Assembly: GCA_030407315.1 (NCBI GenBank) | Contig: JALQPE010002425.1 | Span: forward strand, 124,001-188,000 | Direction of reading: 5' to 3' | Origin: Asparagopsis taxiformis | Lineage: Eukaryota; Rhodophyta; Florideophyceae; Bonnemaisoniales; Bonnemaisoniaceae | Length of the DNA: 64,000 nucleotides | In this document: piece by piece, positions 56,257-64,000 of the stretch | Position numbering within the stretch: position 1 is the stretch's first letter | Layout of the letters: each line of letters opens with the position of its first letter | Translations under genes and position numbers: made by a program | Notes under the pieces: generated by a model | The model's database searches: none | What the model was told of the DNA's origin: nothing | What the model saw: only the letters and a program-made list of their open reading frames with translations

Positions 56257-57288
56257 ATGGGAGGCTGCCTCAGTAGGAAGATGGCCAAAGCCACCCGTGA
56301 CTCGAGCGCCGATCAACACTCCGATGTGTCCCGCTCCCACGCCTCCCTTACCCCCCACACCACCAAATCCGCCGACCCACAACAACCGACGACCACCGTC
56401 GTCCTCACCAATATCAAGCCTATGGCAGCCGCTAACTTAGCCGATACCCATTCACACGACGACCCCTCACTATCCAACCAAAGCCCCACCATCCGTTCCT
56501 CCCCTTATTCCCCGCACACTCCCCCCGACTCCGACCCTGACGCATGCCACCGTCGACGCTCCGTCAAGGAGACCACAGCGATGTTCGAGGTGTTGGATTG
56601 CCCGCAGCATACCCCCCATGTGAGCTCCGATTCTCACACGGAGGCGACTGTTTCTCCAAAGCTCCTCTCACTCACCTCCAAACTGGAAAGTATCGCGCTG
56701 ACCGAAACGGGAACCTTTCTTCCAACTGCTACCGTGGCTACGGTGGAAAGCAGTCCCGCCAGAAATTTACTCCGCAGGTCTATGTCGGCCGATATGAATG
56801 ACTCCAATGAAAAGGTGTCCCAATCTGAGTGCAACAGTAGTGGCAAAATCGGAGTCAAGGAGGATCAAGGCGATGATGGCAATTGTGAAAGATTGCTCCG
56901 TCAGGAAAGTGATACGCAAAGTGAATCTAGCCACGGTGCTCCCAATCAAATTTTACGACCAAGGAGTGTCAAAGAGTCCACAGAGTTATTCGAAGTGCTG
57001 GACAAATCTCGAATCGTCTCACCACGCACGATCATTCTGTCACACAACGACTTTGCTGCCGCCCGAGTTCATGACTACACATCCAAGTTTCAACAGGGGG
57101 CGGCCAATGAAACGGTAATTATTGTTCCAACGGCTCGGATCGCTACAGTTGGGGCAAAACCTACGAATGACATTGTTCGCATGTCTAGCAACCATGACCG
57201 TAGTCCCAACGGCACAAGAGAAGTGCAAGGTGTTGGCAATGAGGCCAACAACAATGTGCTTGTACCCGGTATCACCAATCACCTGTAG
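56257..57288 (+). CDS. Unknown protein with dual-acylation N-terminus and two 135-aa modules
   Basis: 343 aa from ATG 56257. The N-terminus MGGCLSRK has Gly2, Ser6 and Cys4, the pattern of N-myristoylation plus palmitoylation, predicting plasma-membrane attachment. The body is Ser/Thr/Asp-rich and disordered. It contains two copies of a module with exactly equal spacing: RSVKE(T/S)T-x-x-FEVLD encoded at 56551-56598 and 56956-57003, and VPTA/LPTA-x-x-ATV with CCA codons at 56722 and 57127. Both offsets are 405 nt (135 codons), and a TSK tripeptide between them aligns too. An ancient internal duplication is therefore clear, with conservation limited to the two short motifs. RSVKE looks like a basophilic kinase site. 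No known family recognised. Confidence 0.72.
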   Translation: MGGCLSRKMAKATRDSSADQHSDVSRSHASLTPHTTKSADPQQPTTTVVLTNIKPMAAANLADTHSHDDPSLSNQSPTIRSSPYSPHTPPDSDPDACHRRRSVKETTAMFEVLDCPQHTPHVSSDSHTEATVSPKLLSLTSKLESIALTETGTFLPTATVATVESSPARNLLRRSMSADMNDSNEKVSQSECNSSGKIGVKEDQGDDGNCERLLRQESDTQSESSHGAPNQILRPRSVKESTELFEVLDKSRIVSPRTIILSHNDFAAARVHDYTSKFQQGAANETVIIVPTARIATVGAKPTNDIVRMSSNHDRSPNGTREVQGVGNEANNNVLVPGITNHL

Positions 57289-57453
57289 AATGATTTGCGC
57301 AACTAACTCATATATTTTCGAGCAGCTTACCGGTATCATCAATGAACTCAATAAAACTGTCAAGTATGAATCAACGACTTAATCGAGTGTAAGCTCCACT
57401 AACTCAAACGTATCGCACGTGCTTTACATGGTTTGGTACAAAATACGAAGCAA

Positions 57454-60400
57454 TTACAGTTCAAATGACGAGTTCCCTTGCGAATTCTTCTTCAGTTTGT
57501 TGCGTAACCGAACCGTTTCTTCGCGCGCATACGCCAACTCCAACCGAGTATTAATCAAATCCGTCAGGTGATTGCCCTCCCTTTCTTTCACCTCTTTGTA
57601 GTCTATCTTCAAGTTGTCCATGTCCGATTCCATGTTCTCAATTAAAGACCGACTCGTTTGCAGTTCTCTGCCGACCTCCAGCGATTTCTTCATCTCCCTC
57701 TCTAGTCGCGACCTTTCTGCACTAATTGCGTTTTCGCTTTCAGCCTGCGCTGCAGCCAGCCGCTCCTCTGTACTCCTCAATTTCTTTTCCAATCTCTGCA
57801 CAGTGAGAGCTGCCTTCGCCTCTACTGCTCTGCTTTCTTCTCGTTCCTCTGCCAGCTCATGTCTCAATGCCTGGTGTTTGGCAAGAAGATCATCGTATTC
57901 TAAACTGGACTGCTCATTCGCGCTACTCATCTTAGACAACAGAGACGATAATTCCGTAAACTTGGCGTCCTTTGCAACAGCCTCTTCCTCTAGTGCAGCA
58001 GATACCTCTTCTGCTTCTCGCAATTGTGCATCAAGTTTCTTGTGCATTTGCTTCAATTCTACCAATTCCGATGATACGGCGTCATAGTTCGATTCCAGAG
58101 AGGTATACTTTTCATCAAATTCCTCCCTCACAGTTTCCAGCTTCTCCGTTGCAACCGTCTCTCTCTCCCTCGCCTTAGAAAGCGCCGCAGATTCCTCTTC
58201 AAGCGTTTGGGTATTCGTAGCAAGCTCTGCTCGAGCTTGTGATAATTCATTGCGCAGATTGCCCATCTCTCGAATAATTGCCTCGCTTTCACCGCCAGAG
58301 GCATTTAGTTGTGTCTCTAAAACTTCTCGCGATGCTTCAGAAGCCTTCAATTGTTCCTGTATCGAGGTCAAAGTAGACAACCGAGTTGACAACTCTGTTT
58401 CTATGGACCGCACTTTTTCTTGTGCACTCGATACCTGTTGCTGTAGGTTTGAATTTTCCGAAGATAAACGCCTCGCATCACTTTCATGATGCAACTTCGA
58501 CTGTTCAACATCGGATAGCTTTCTCTCCAGTGTACCAATTTCCTCCGTAATATTTGCAAGTCGACTTTCTGCTTCATCTTTGCCCTGCTTTTCAGACGCA
58601 AGTGTATCTGTCAAAGATGCTACGCGTGATTGAAGAGTCTCAACTTCTGTCTCCAATTTAGTCCTTTCAGATATGACACCATCCCTGGCAACTTGAACAG
58701 CCTCTCTGTCCTTCTCCCTATCAGAAAGGTCGCGTTTCAGATCTTCCGCTTGGGCTTCCAATTGCGCCACAAGTCGAATGGAATCTGCTAGCTTGGCTTC
58801 AGCTGAGGACAACTCGTCCTTGAACTTGCTTTCTTTTTCTCCCAGCTTTTGTTCTACGCTCTGGATGTTTGCTTTCAGGAGTTCAACTTCAGCCTTGCTC
58901 TCTGCGACTTCCTGTTGTGCTTCGCGCAACATCAATTCTGTAGACGATGAAGATGAAGCCTTTGCATCCAAAGCCTCTTTCAATGAGCCCAGCTCCGCCG
59001 CGAGCGAGGCATTTTTGCTTCGTGTGACGTCACGCTCACTGGACAGTTGCTCATTCCTTTGCTCAAGCTCTGTGACAGCTCGCTTCGCAGATTCAAGATT
59101 TTCTGAGAGGCTTAGAACCTTCTCATTCTGTTCTTGAACCTTGGCAGCTGAAGTAGCTGCATCCGCTCTGGCCGTCTCTAATTGTTTTCGCAGTGATTCC
59201 TTCTCACCTTCGAGTTGTGATTTCAAGCTGCTTTGCTCTTCAGCCGTGGATGACAAAGCGCCATGTAAAACTACAGCTTCAGATTTGTGATTCTCAAGTT
59301 CCTCCTCGAGAGATGTAATCCTGTCGCGGACTACCTGTAAATCTTTCAAAGCTGTGTCGCGCTCGTCTAATAGTTTCTCCATCTCCTCCAGACTCGGAGC
59401 ATTGTCGGGTGAACTAGGGTGTTCTCTGACATGCTCGCTTTGAGTGTTCAGATCCTCGTTCTCCTTCTTCAATCTCCTGATCTCCTTGTTCAGTGCCTTT
59501 CGTACTCTGAACAGCTCTCGAATAGCCTTATCCCTTTCTTCGGCCAAGCACTGTATTTCTGCAGCAGGGTCTGCGCTTGCTGCGCCGGCATTACGGGATT
59601 GGTTCTTACCCTGGGGCCTGGCTTGCCTCGCTTCTTCCAGAGCTTCATCTCTCTCTGAACGCAATCTGGAAACCATACCCCGCAGCTCGTCATGCTCTTG
59701 ATCGGCAGACTCTAAAAGTTGAACAATCTCTTCCCTCTTTTCCGACTCCGATTTCAGCTGGTTGCGCATGGTAGAAATCTGCGCTTCCATCTCATCGATA
59801 TGTTTGCGGTTATCAGCCTTGTCAACTTCCATGGAACGGAACGAACTCTGTAACGATTCGTTTTGCTCCTGGAGGGAGGCAATCTCTGCACGCAAAGCCA
59901 ACTGCTCCTTGTCATGGGACACGGAGCGGGTCAGTTCTTCTGCTTCCTTTGACACGACAAGTGATTTTGTGGATTCGAGCTGGGTTTGTGCCTGGTTCAA
60001 CTGTTCTGATGCATGTTTGGCGGATTGTTCCGCTTCTTGTAACTGCTCTGCATGTTGTTCCTTGAGTTGCGCAATGGCGTCATCCTGCTGCTTGGAGAAA
60101 GACTGTTCAAGTTGTTTGCGCTGGTCTAATAGGGCGGTATCATGCTCTGTTTTGATTGCAGAGACGGCTTGTTCTTTTGCAGCAGCCAGCTCGCCCGCGT
60201 GTGTTTGCTTTAGTTCGGCAAGTTGCTGCTGTAGTTGCTCCTTAGCATCTGTAAGGACGGCGGTCCTCGTGGTCTCAACTGCCTGTTCGCGACTCGCTTC
60301 AGCCTCACGGGTTGCTTTTTGAGCTGCGGCAAGTTGTTCGTCCGCGTGGAGAACAAGTTTCTCCTTTTGCTCCAGTAGGGCGCGGAGTTCTTCAACAGTT

Positions 60401-61515
60401 TCTTCCAAGTGCTTCGTAGTTCGCACTTGCTCGTCTGCAGTGTTGCTCAAGGTCTGCATTTCGGCTATGATGCGAGCCTTCTCCTCCAACAGCTGAGCGT
60501 TGCGCGAATGCAAATCATAGCGGTCTGCCCGTTCACGCTGAAGCTGGGCTTGAATGTGGTCACGTTCCTTCTGGAGAGCGGCGTTGTCCGCTTCATGAGT
60601 GGTGGAAACGTCATCTGGGAGGTTACGGGTATTGGAAGCGGTATCAGGATGTTTCTTCTGGAGTTCGGCGTGCTCCTTGCGCAAATTGTTATACCAAGCG
60701 GCGAGTTGGTTGTAGGTCGATTTAATCTTTGCGGCATGTGCGACGTGGGCAGCGACCTTGCGCTCGGCCTCTACTCGCTCGCGTTCTGCGTTGTCGCGTT
60801 GTTGTTCCAAGGCAGTGATTCGAGCGGAGAGTGCGGAAGCCTCTGCTGCGGGGACAGCATTTTCGACGAGAGATGCATGAGACGAGACCTGTGTTTCGAG
60901 ACGAGTGGTAGTCTCGGAGAGCTGATGCAATCGGCCTTCTCTTTCGCGAACGTCAGCTCGCAGCTTCTCGAGCTCAAGGGCGGCGGTAGCCTCGTCCATT
61001 TCGGGCGGGGTGGACAATGGGGGCGCTTCATGGAGGTGGTTTTCGCCGAGAGCTTTGACAGTTATGGTGACGGGGAGGAGGAAGCCATTTGTGAAGCGGA
61101 GGGTTGTGTTGAGAGAGGTCGAAGCGGAGTTGACAATTTGCAGCAGATAGTCGGCCATATCGAAAGGCACGGAAGCGACCTTGCGGGGAGTGGAAGCGGT
61201 TGAGACTGCTTCTTTAATAAAAATGTTGGTGCGCAGCGGCTCGGTATCGTCATCGGACACGAAGACGGGCCCCTCGCGCTTGACGCGGGCGTACTGGGTG
61301 AGCTTTCCCAGGGGTGCGGAGGGCGCGACGAGGGAGGTGGCGCTGGTCGGTGCGGAGGGACGCTCCCAGGCTGCCGAGTAGGTTGTGGGTGCGGGGCGCA
61401 GTTGAGGACCGGATAGCGCTTGCAGACGAAGCTGCATTCGAATGTAAGTGATGGGCGGTTCGGGTGGGGGGCGAGCTTGGGCGCGGGTGCGGGACGGGAC
61501 GACTGCGGCTGCCAT
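57454..61515 (-). CDS. Large coiled-coil protein (golgin/myosin-tail-like)
   Basis: 1353 aa from ATG 61515, the first in frame. Residues 1-100 are Ala/Pro/Arg-rich and include acidic FVSDDDTEP; residues about 120-160 form a short globular-looking segment with DMADYLLQIVNSASTSLNTTLRFTNG. From about 185 to the end the protein is almost pure heptad coiled coil with hundreds of E, K, Q, L and A residues, broken by a few helix-breaking gaps (e.g. GKNQSRNAGAASADP and HVREHPSSPDNAP). No motor, GRIP, KASH, SMC ATPase or membrane anchor is visible. Possible roles are Golgi/vesicle tether, centrosomal or cytoskeletal scaffold; sequence alone does not decide. It is head to head with RAB3GAP2, a Rab regulator, which makes a membrane-tether role an attractive but unproven idea. 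Confidence 0.75.
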   Translation of the reverse strand: MAAAVVPSRTRAQARPPPEPPITYIRMQLRLQALSGPQLRPAPTTYSAAWERPSAPTSATSLVAPSAPLGKLTQYARVKREGPVFVSDDDTEPLRTNIFIKEAVSTASTPRKVASVPFDMADYLLQIVNSASTSLNTTLRFTNGFLLPVTITVKALGENHLHEAPPLSTPPEMDEATAALELEKLRADVREREGRLHQLSETTTRLETQVSSHASLVENAVPAAEASALSARITALEQQRDNAERERVEAERKVAAHVAHAAKIKSTYNQLAAWYNNLRKEHAELQKKHPDTASNTRNLPDDVSTTHEADNAALQKERDHIQAQLQRERADRYDLHSRNAQLLEEKARIIAEMQTLSNTADEQVRTTKHLEETVEELRALLEQKEKLVLHADEQLAAAQKATREAEASREQAVETTRTAVLTDAKEQLQQQLAELKQTHAGELAAAKEQAVSAIKTEHDTALLDQRKQLEQSFSKQQDDAIAQLKEQHAEQLQEAEQSAKHASEQLNQAQTQLESTKSLVVSKEAEELTRSVSHDKEQLALRAEIASLQEQNESLQSSFRSMEVDKADNRKHIDEMEAQISTMRNQLKSESEKREEIVQLLESADQEHDELRGMVSRLRSERDEALEEARQARPQGKNQSRNAGAASADPAAEIQCLAEERDKAIRELFRVRKALNKEIRRLKKENEDLNTQSEHVREHPSSPDNAPSLEEMEKLLDERDTALKDLQVVRDRITSLEEELENHKSEAVVLHGALSSTAEEQSSLKSQLEGEKESLRKQLETARADAATSAAKVQEQNEKVLSLSENLESAKRAVTELEQRNEQLSSERDVTRSKNASLAAELGSLKEALDAKASSSSSTELMLREAQQEVAESKAEVELLKANIQSVEQKLGEKESKFKDELSSAEAKLADSIRLVAQLEAQAEDLKRDLSDREKDREAVQVARDGVISERTKLETEVETLQSRVASLTDTLASEKQGKDEAESRLANITEEIGTLERKLSDVEQSKLHHESDARRLSSENSNLQQQVSSAQEKVRSIETELSTRLSTLTSIQEQLKASEASREVLETQLNASGGESEAIIREMGNLRNELSQARAELATNTQTLEEESAALSKARERETVATEKLETVREEFDEKYTSLESNYDAVSSELVELKQMHKKLDAQLREAEEVSAALEEEAVAKDAKFTELSSLLSKMSSANEQSSLEYDDLLAKHQALRHELAEEREESRAVEAKAALTVQRLEKKLRSTEERLAAAQAESENAISAERSRLEREMKKSLEVGRELQTSRSLIENMESDMDNLKIDYKEVKEREGNHLTDLINTRLELAYAREETVRLRNKLKKNSQGNSSFEL

Positions 61516-61873
61516 GTTGGGGCAGACGAGGGAGGAGGGTAGGTGGGGAATGGAGAGACGGATGGGAGGGCACAAGGGTCGGGGGGTGGAAATTTGCGAG
61601 TCTCACATTACTACGAATAACATATCTACGGCATGGTTGGCATGGCATGGCATGGCATGGCACAGCAAGTCTGGTAACGTTAGAATGTCATGCTGCCAGC
61701 CATCGTACCGCTTTGTTGTAGCCGATGCGTGACCGGACCGGACCTCAGCTCCAAAAAATTGCGATTGCGTACCGCTCCTACTCCGCCCAATGCAGCTGCA
61801 TTACAGTCACTCAATTATAATACTCCAAACTCGTATTTTCGACATCGCCAACATTTGCTCCACCGACTCCATC
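61516..61873. promoter_or_regulatory. Divergent promoter of coiled-coil gene and RAB3GAP2
   Basis: 358 bp between ATGs. Contains the tandem pentamer TGGCATGGCATGGCATGGCA (within 61630-61661) near its centre. No TATA box seen. Confidence 0.4.
61630..61661 (+). repeat. Tandem pentamer (GGCAT)n
   Basis: GGCATGGTTGGCATGGCATG and continuing GGCAT units, five or six copies, in the middle of the 358-bp divergent interval. Confidence 0.75.
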
Positions 61874-64000
61874 ATGACCCATCTTTTGCATCTTCACGCC
61901 CGTTTCCCACCCGATCAATTGCTCTCGACCCTTTCCTTACGCGCCCAACGTACCCATTCCCCCCCGCAATGGAACTGGGGCTGGCCCCTGTCCGCTCCCC
62001 CGCCACTCGCTACAAACACCAATCCGCACAGTTGGCTCTCCGCTATTCGTGCAATCGCAGTTGCTCTTTCCCCTCATGCAAACCTAATTGCCTTTGTGTC
62101 CCAACATGGAACCCTCGCCCTCTGTACCTCCACTCCCAGTCGCCAACTCCTTCCCATCACCATTCCTGATCCCTCATTATGCCGCCACCCCATCTCAGTA
62201 GCCCTCTTCACCACCACCCAATCCCTCCTCGCAGTCGGCTACAGCTCCGGTGCTGTTGCAATTTTCTCGACCCAATCTCAAGCTCCAATCTTCACCTCCC
62301 TCATCCTCCAGGACCTCCCCGTGCATCGCCTCCGCTTCAATAACGACTTGTACGCCCTCCTGGGCCCCACCGGAACCATAGCTAGACTCTCCACAACCTC
62401 CCTCCCGTCCGGCACAGACCCGTTTGGCGCAGGATGGCACATATGGCACACCAAACATCGTGCCCTCGATGCAGCTCCAGTAGGTACCCAGCCCAACTCC
62501 ATCACCTTCCCCGATCCCCAGCATGCCCCATTGCGCATGCTAACCGTCGGAGTAGATCCCCCACTAGCCACCCACGCAATGTCAGATGATGCCGCATTTA
62601 CAGCAACCGCTGTGGCCAAACGCGCAGCCAACAGTGTTCTCACCGTCGCCCGCGGCCTTTTTCGTCTAGCTGATGCTCCCGAACCTGAACGCGCTGTTGT
62701 ACGCTCGACCCGACGCAACATCACTTGGGACGATAGCACAAATGCTAACATCATCAATCTATCTGATGTCCGTCACACCGCTCGTTCCGTTGCTTCCGCT
62801 CTCACTAGAAGACAAACTGCACTTCCAGAACGTTCCAATACTCGTATCGTACAGCGTTTGGCTCCAGCACCGCCCCCGTGCACTCTTGTTGCCACTGCTG
62901 ATACCCTCGGTCGCGTTTTTGTACAGGATGCTCGCGATTTGTGCGTCCTTAGAGTGTACAAAGGGTATCGTGAAGCACAGATTGCTTGGTTACCTGATAA
63001 CGACCATCCTTCTGTGCCGCGTCTCGTTCTTTATGCGCCGCGCCTTGGTGTGTTGGAGCTTCATGCCCCACTCGTGGAGAAATCTCGGGTAGCATTCCGC
63101 ATGCCACCCGGTTGTGTGCTGGTTCAAACCGAACAACATCGAGTATGTTGCATTACAGCCGATGGGCGTGTCCTCGAACTTCTACCCGCTGCTGATGGCC
63201 AGACCACCTTATCAGCACAGGAAAGTCACCAAGAAGAGGTTCAATCTCAGCCAACCGATGAAGCTCGCAAAAAATTATTGGAAACTTCCTCGCCGGATTA
63301 CGAGCTTGTCGGATCCTTCGTGGAGGCAGTGAAGTCCGGACAGACGAGCCGTGCTGTGGAATGTCTGCAACGCGTAGAATCTGACAGCTTTAAGATTGCC
63401 CATCTTATGGCGACTCTGCTGACGTGTACTTCATACACGCGATCAGAAGTGCACATTGCACTGGCCTCTAAGGCTGCGCAATTGACAACTGCTCTTCGAG
63501 CATCCGATCTGACAGCACGATTCGAAGCACATGGACGTCTTGCAGAGGCATTTGCTCTTTTGGCTACTGACAACCTTCTTGTCGATCCACTTAATCGACA
63601 GAGTACACCATACGGTAGTATACTCGAGAGTGCCATAGGAGCTGACTTGGCTGCGTTTGCCCTTGCAGAGACAAAGAGCAAACAACAAAGTGATGCTTCG
63701 CAACGTTCGGCTGAAGATGAGTTGGTGAACTGTGAAAGATTTATCATGGCACATGCTCTGGAACCCATGTCCGATCTTCGTTCAAGACTTGATTATGAGC
63801 TTTGTCCACACCCGGATCTGTCTGAAAGTGAACAGATCTGGCTGGCCAAGGCATATTTCTGTCGCTTGCTTGAGGAGAATTCAGTTGAACTCCCTACTGC
63901 TGGCCGAGAACATCCGATAACTCATGATGTTTTCATGGCACTTTCAAGCTTTATTGGGCTCCCACATGTCGAACTGGCCCATCATTTTGCCATTTTCTTC
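61874..64000 (+). CDS. RAB3GAP2: RAB3GAP2, Rab3 GAP non-catalytic subunit (3' truncated by window end)
   Basis: At least 709 codons are open from ATG 61874 to the window edge; the 3' end lies outside. RAB3GAP2 forms a heterodimer with RAB3GAP1 and acts on Rab3 as GAP and on Rab18 as GEF at the ER. Reading from the ATG, an N-terminal beta-propeller begins at AIRAIAVALSPHANLIAFVSQHG (about 57-79), continues with SLLAVGYSSGAVAIFS and includes ATADTLGRVFVQDARDLCVLRVYKGYREAQIAWLPD (about 337-372). That last segment, with the G-R-V...D...R-x-(W/Y)-K-G-Y-R-(D/E)-A-Q-(I/V) pattern, is the Rab3GAP2 N-terminal signature. Downstream is helical sequence with a conserved-looking SFVEAVKSGQTSRAVECLQRVE. 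Another propeller protein cannot be excluded without the C-terminus, but the YKGYREAQ motif is quite specific. Confidence 0.8.
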   Translation, partial: MTHLLHLHARFPPDQLLSTLSLRAQRTHSPPQWNWGWPLSAPPPLATNTNPHSWLSAIRAIAVALSPHANLIAFVSQHGTLALCTSTPSRQLLPITIPDPSLCRHPISVALFTTTQSLLAVGYSSGAVAIFSTQSQAPIFTSLILQDLPVHRLRFNNDLYALLGPTGTIARLSTTSLPSGTDPFGAGWHIWHTKHRALDAAPVGTQPNSITFPDPQHAPLRMLTVGVDPPLATHAMSDDAAFTATAVAKRAANSVLTVARGLFRLADAPEPERAVVRSTRRNITWDDSTNANIINLSDVRHTARSVASALTRRQTALPERSNTRIVQRLAPAPPPCTLVATADTLGRVFVQDARDLCVLRVYKGYREAQIAWLPDNDHPSVPRLVLYAPRLGVLELHAPLVEKSRVAFRMPPGCVLVQTEQHRVCCITADGRVLELLPAADGQTTLSAQESHQEEVQSQPTDEARKKLLETSSPDYELVGSFVEAVKSGQTSRAVECLQRVESDSFKIAHLMATLLTCTSYTRSEVHIALASKAAQLTTALRASDLTARFEAHGRLAEAFALLATDNLLVDPLNRQSTPYGSILESAIGADLAAFALAETKSKQQSDASQRSAEDELVNCERFIMAHALEPMSDLRSRLDYELCPHPDLSESEQIWLAKAYFCRLLEENSVELPTAGREHPITHDVFMALSSFIGLPHVELAHHFAIFF

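Noticed and set aside
1..64000. Bacterial-type systems, CRISPR arrays, transposons or viral insertions
   Set aside because: Genes are ordinary eukaryotic families with spliceosomal introns; no phased repeats with spacers, no transposase, reverse transcriptase or integrase was seen.

Overview
The window is nuclear DNA from a photosynthetic eukaryote, most likely a red alga or a close archaeplastid relative. The evidence is a shikimate kinase with a plastid-type leader, a plant-type beta-amylase, a CCT-domain (CONSTANS-like) protein, a LisH/LUFS co-repressor-like protein and standard eukaryotic housekeeping genes. The lineage call is an inference from gene content and architecture. Genes are dense, mostly single-exon, with short introns (about 66-100 nt, one of 218 nt) that have GT..AG ends and usually a CTAAC-like branch site. 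No transposon, rRNA, tRNA or CRISPR was seen.

Layout. 1-9.3 kb: a small Kip/KRP-like CDK-inhibitor candidate; the Hsp90 co-chaperones Aha1 and p23 head to head; Bud32 kinase head to head with shikimate kinase; a three-exon mini-gene for an ATP-synthase subunit j-like protein head to head with a nuclear poly(A)-binding protein; a CCT-domain protein. 9.8-23 kb: MCM3 head to head with MCMBP, cysteine synthase, complex I 24-kDa subunit, an unknown gene, TAF13 head to head with ATAD5/Elg1. 23-33 kb: HIRA, a membrane glycoprotein-like protein, a C-terminal J-domain protein, a C2H2 zinc-finger protein, beta-amylase, a two-exon membrane protein. 33.3-35.5 kb: a gene-poor interval with a structured-RNA candidate. 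35.5-45 kb: the LUFS protein, a WDR55-like protein, a basic Pro-rich protein, ribosomal protein eL42. 45-56 kb: CSN3, Sec63, CK2 beta, and two tandem Enhancer-of-zeste (PRC2 methyltransferase) genes, the second with a reading-frame break. 56-64 kb: an acylation-motif protein made of two 135-residue modules, a 1353-aa coiled-coil protein and the 5' part of RAB3GAP2.

Themes. Twelve of thirteen minus-strand genes lie head to head with a plus-strand neighbour, usually 300-930 bp apart, and three such pairs join partners or pathway mates. Perfect or near-perfect E2F sites lie in the MCM3/MCMBP and TAF13/ATAD5 intergenic spaces and upstream of the CDK-inhibitor candidate, which suggests a cell-cycle regulon. 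Tandem pentanucleotide tracts recur in many promoter regions.

Several genes (ATP-synthase j-like, TAF13, eL42, both E(z) first exons, PABPN1 and cysteine synthase exon joins) had to be assembled by hand from short exons, so their splice sites are predictions. Start codons are the first plausible in-frame ATG; where an upstream in-frame ATG exists it is stated.
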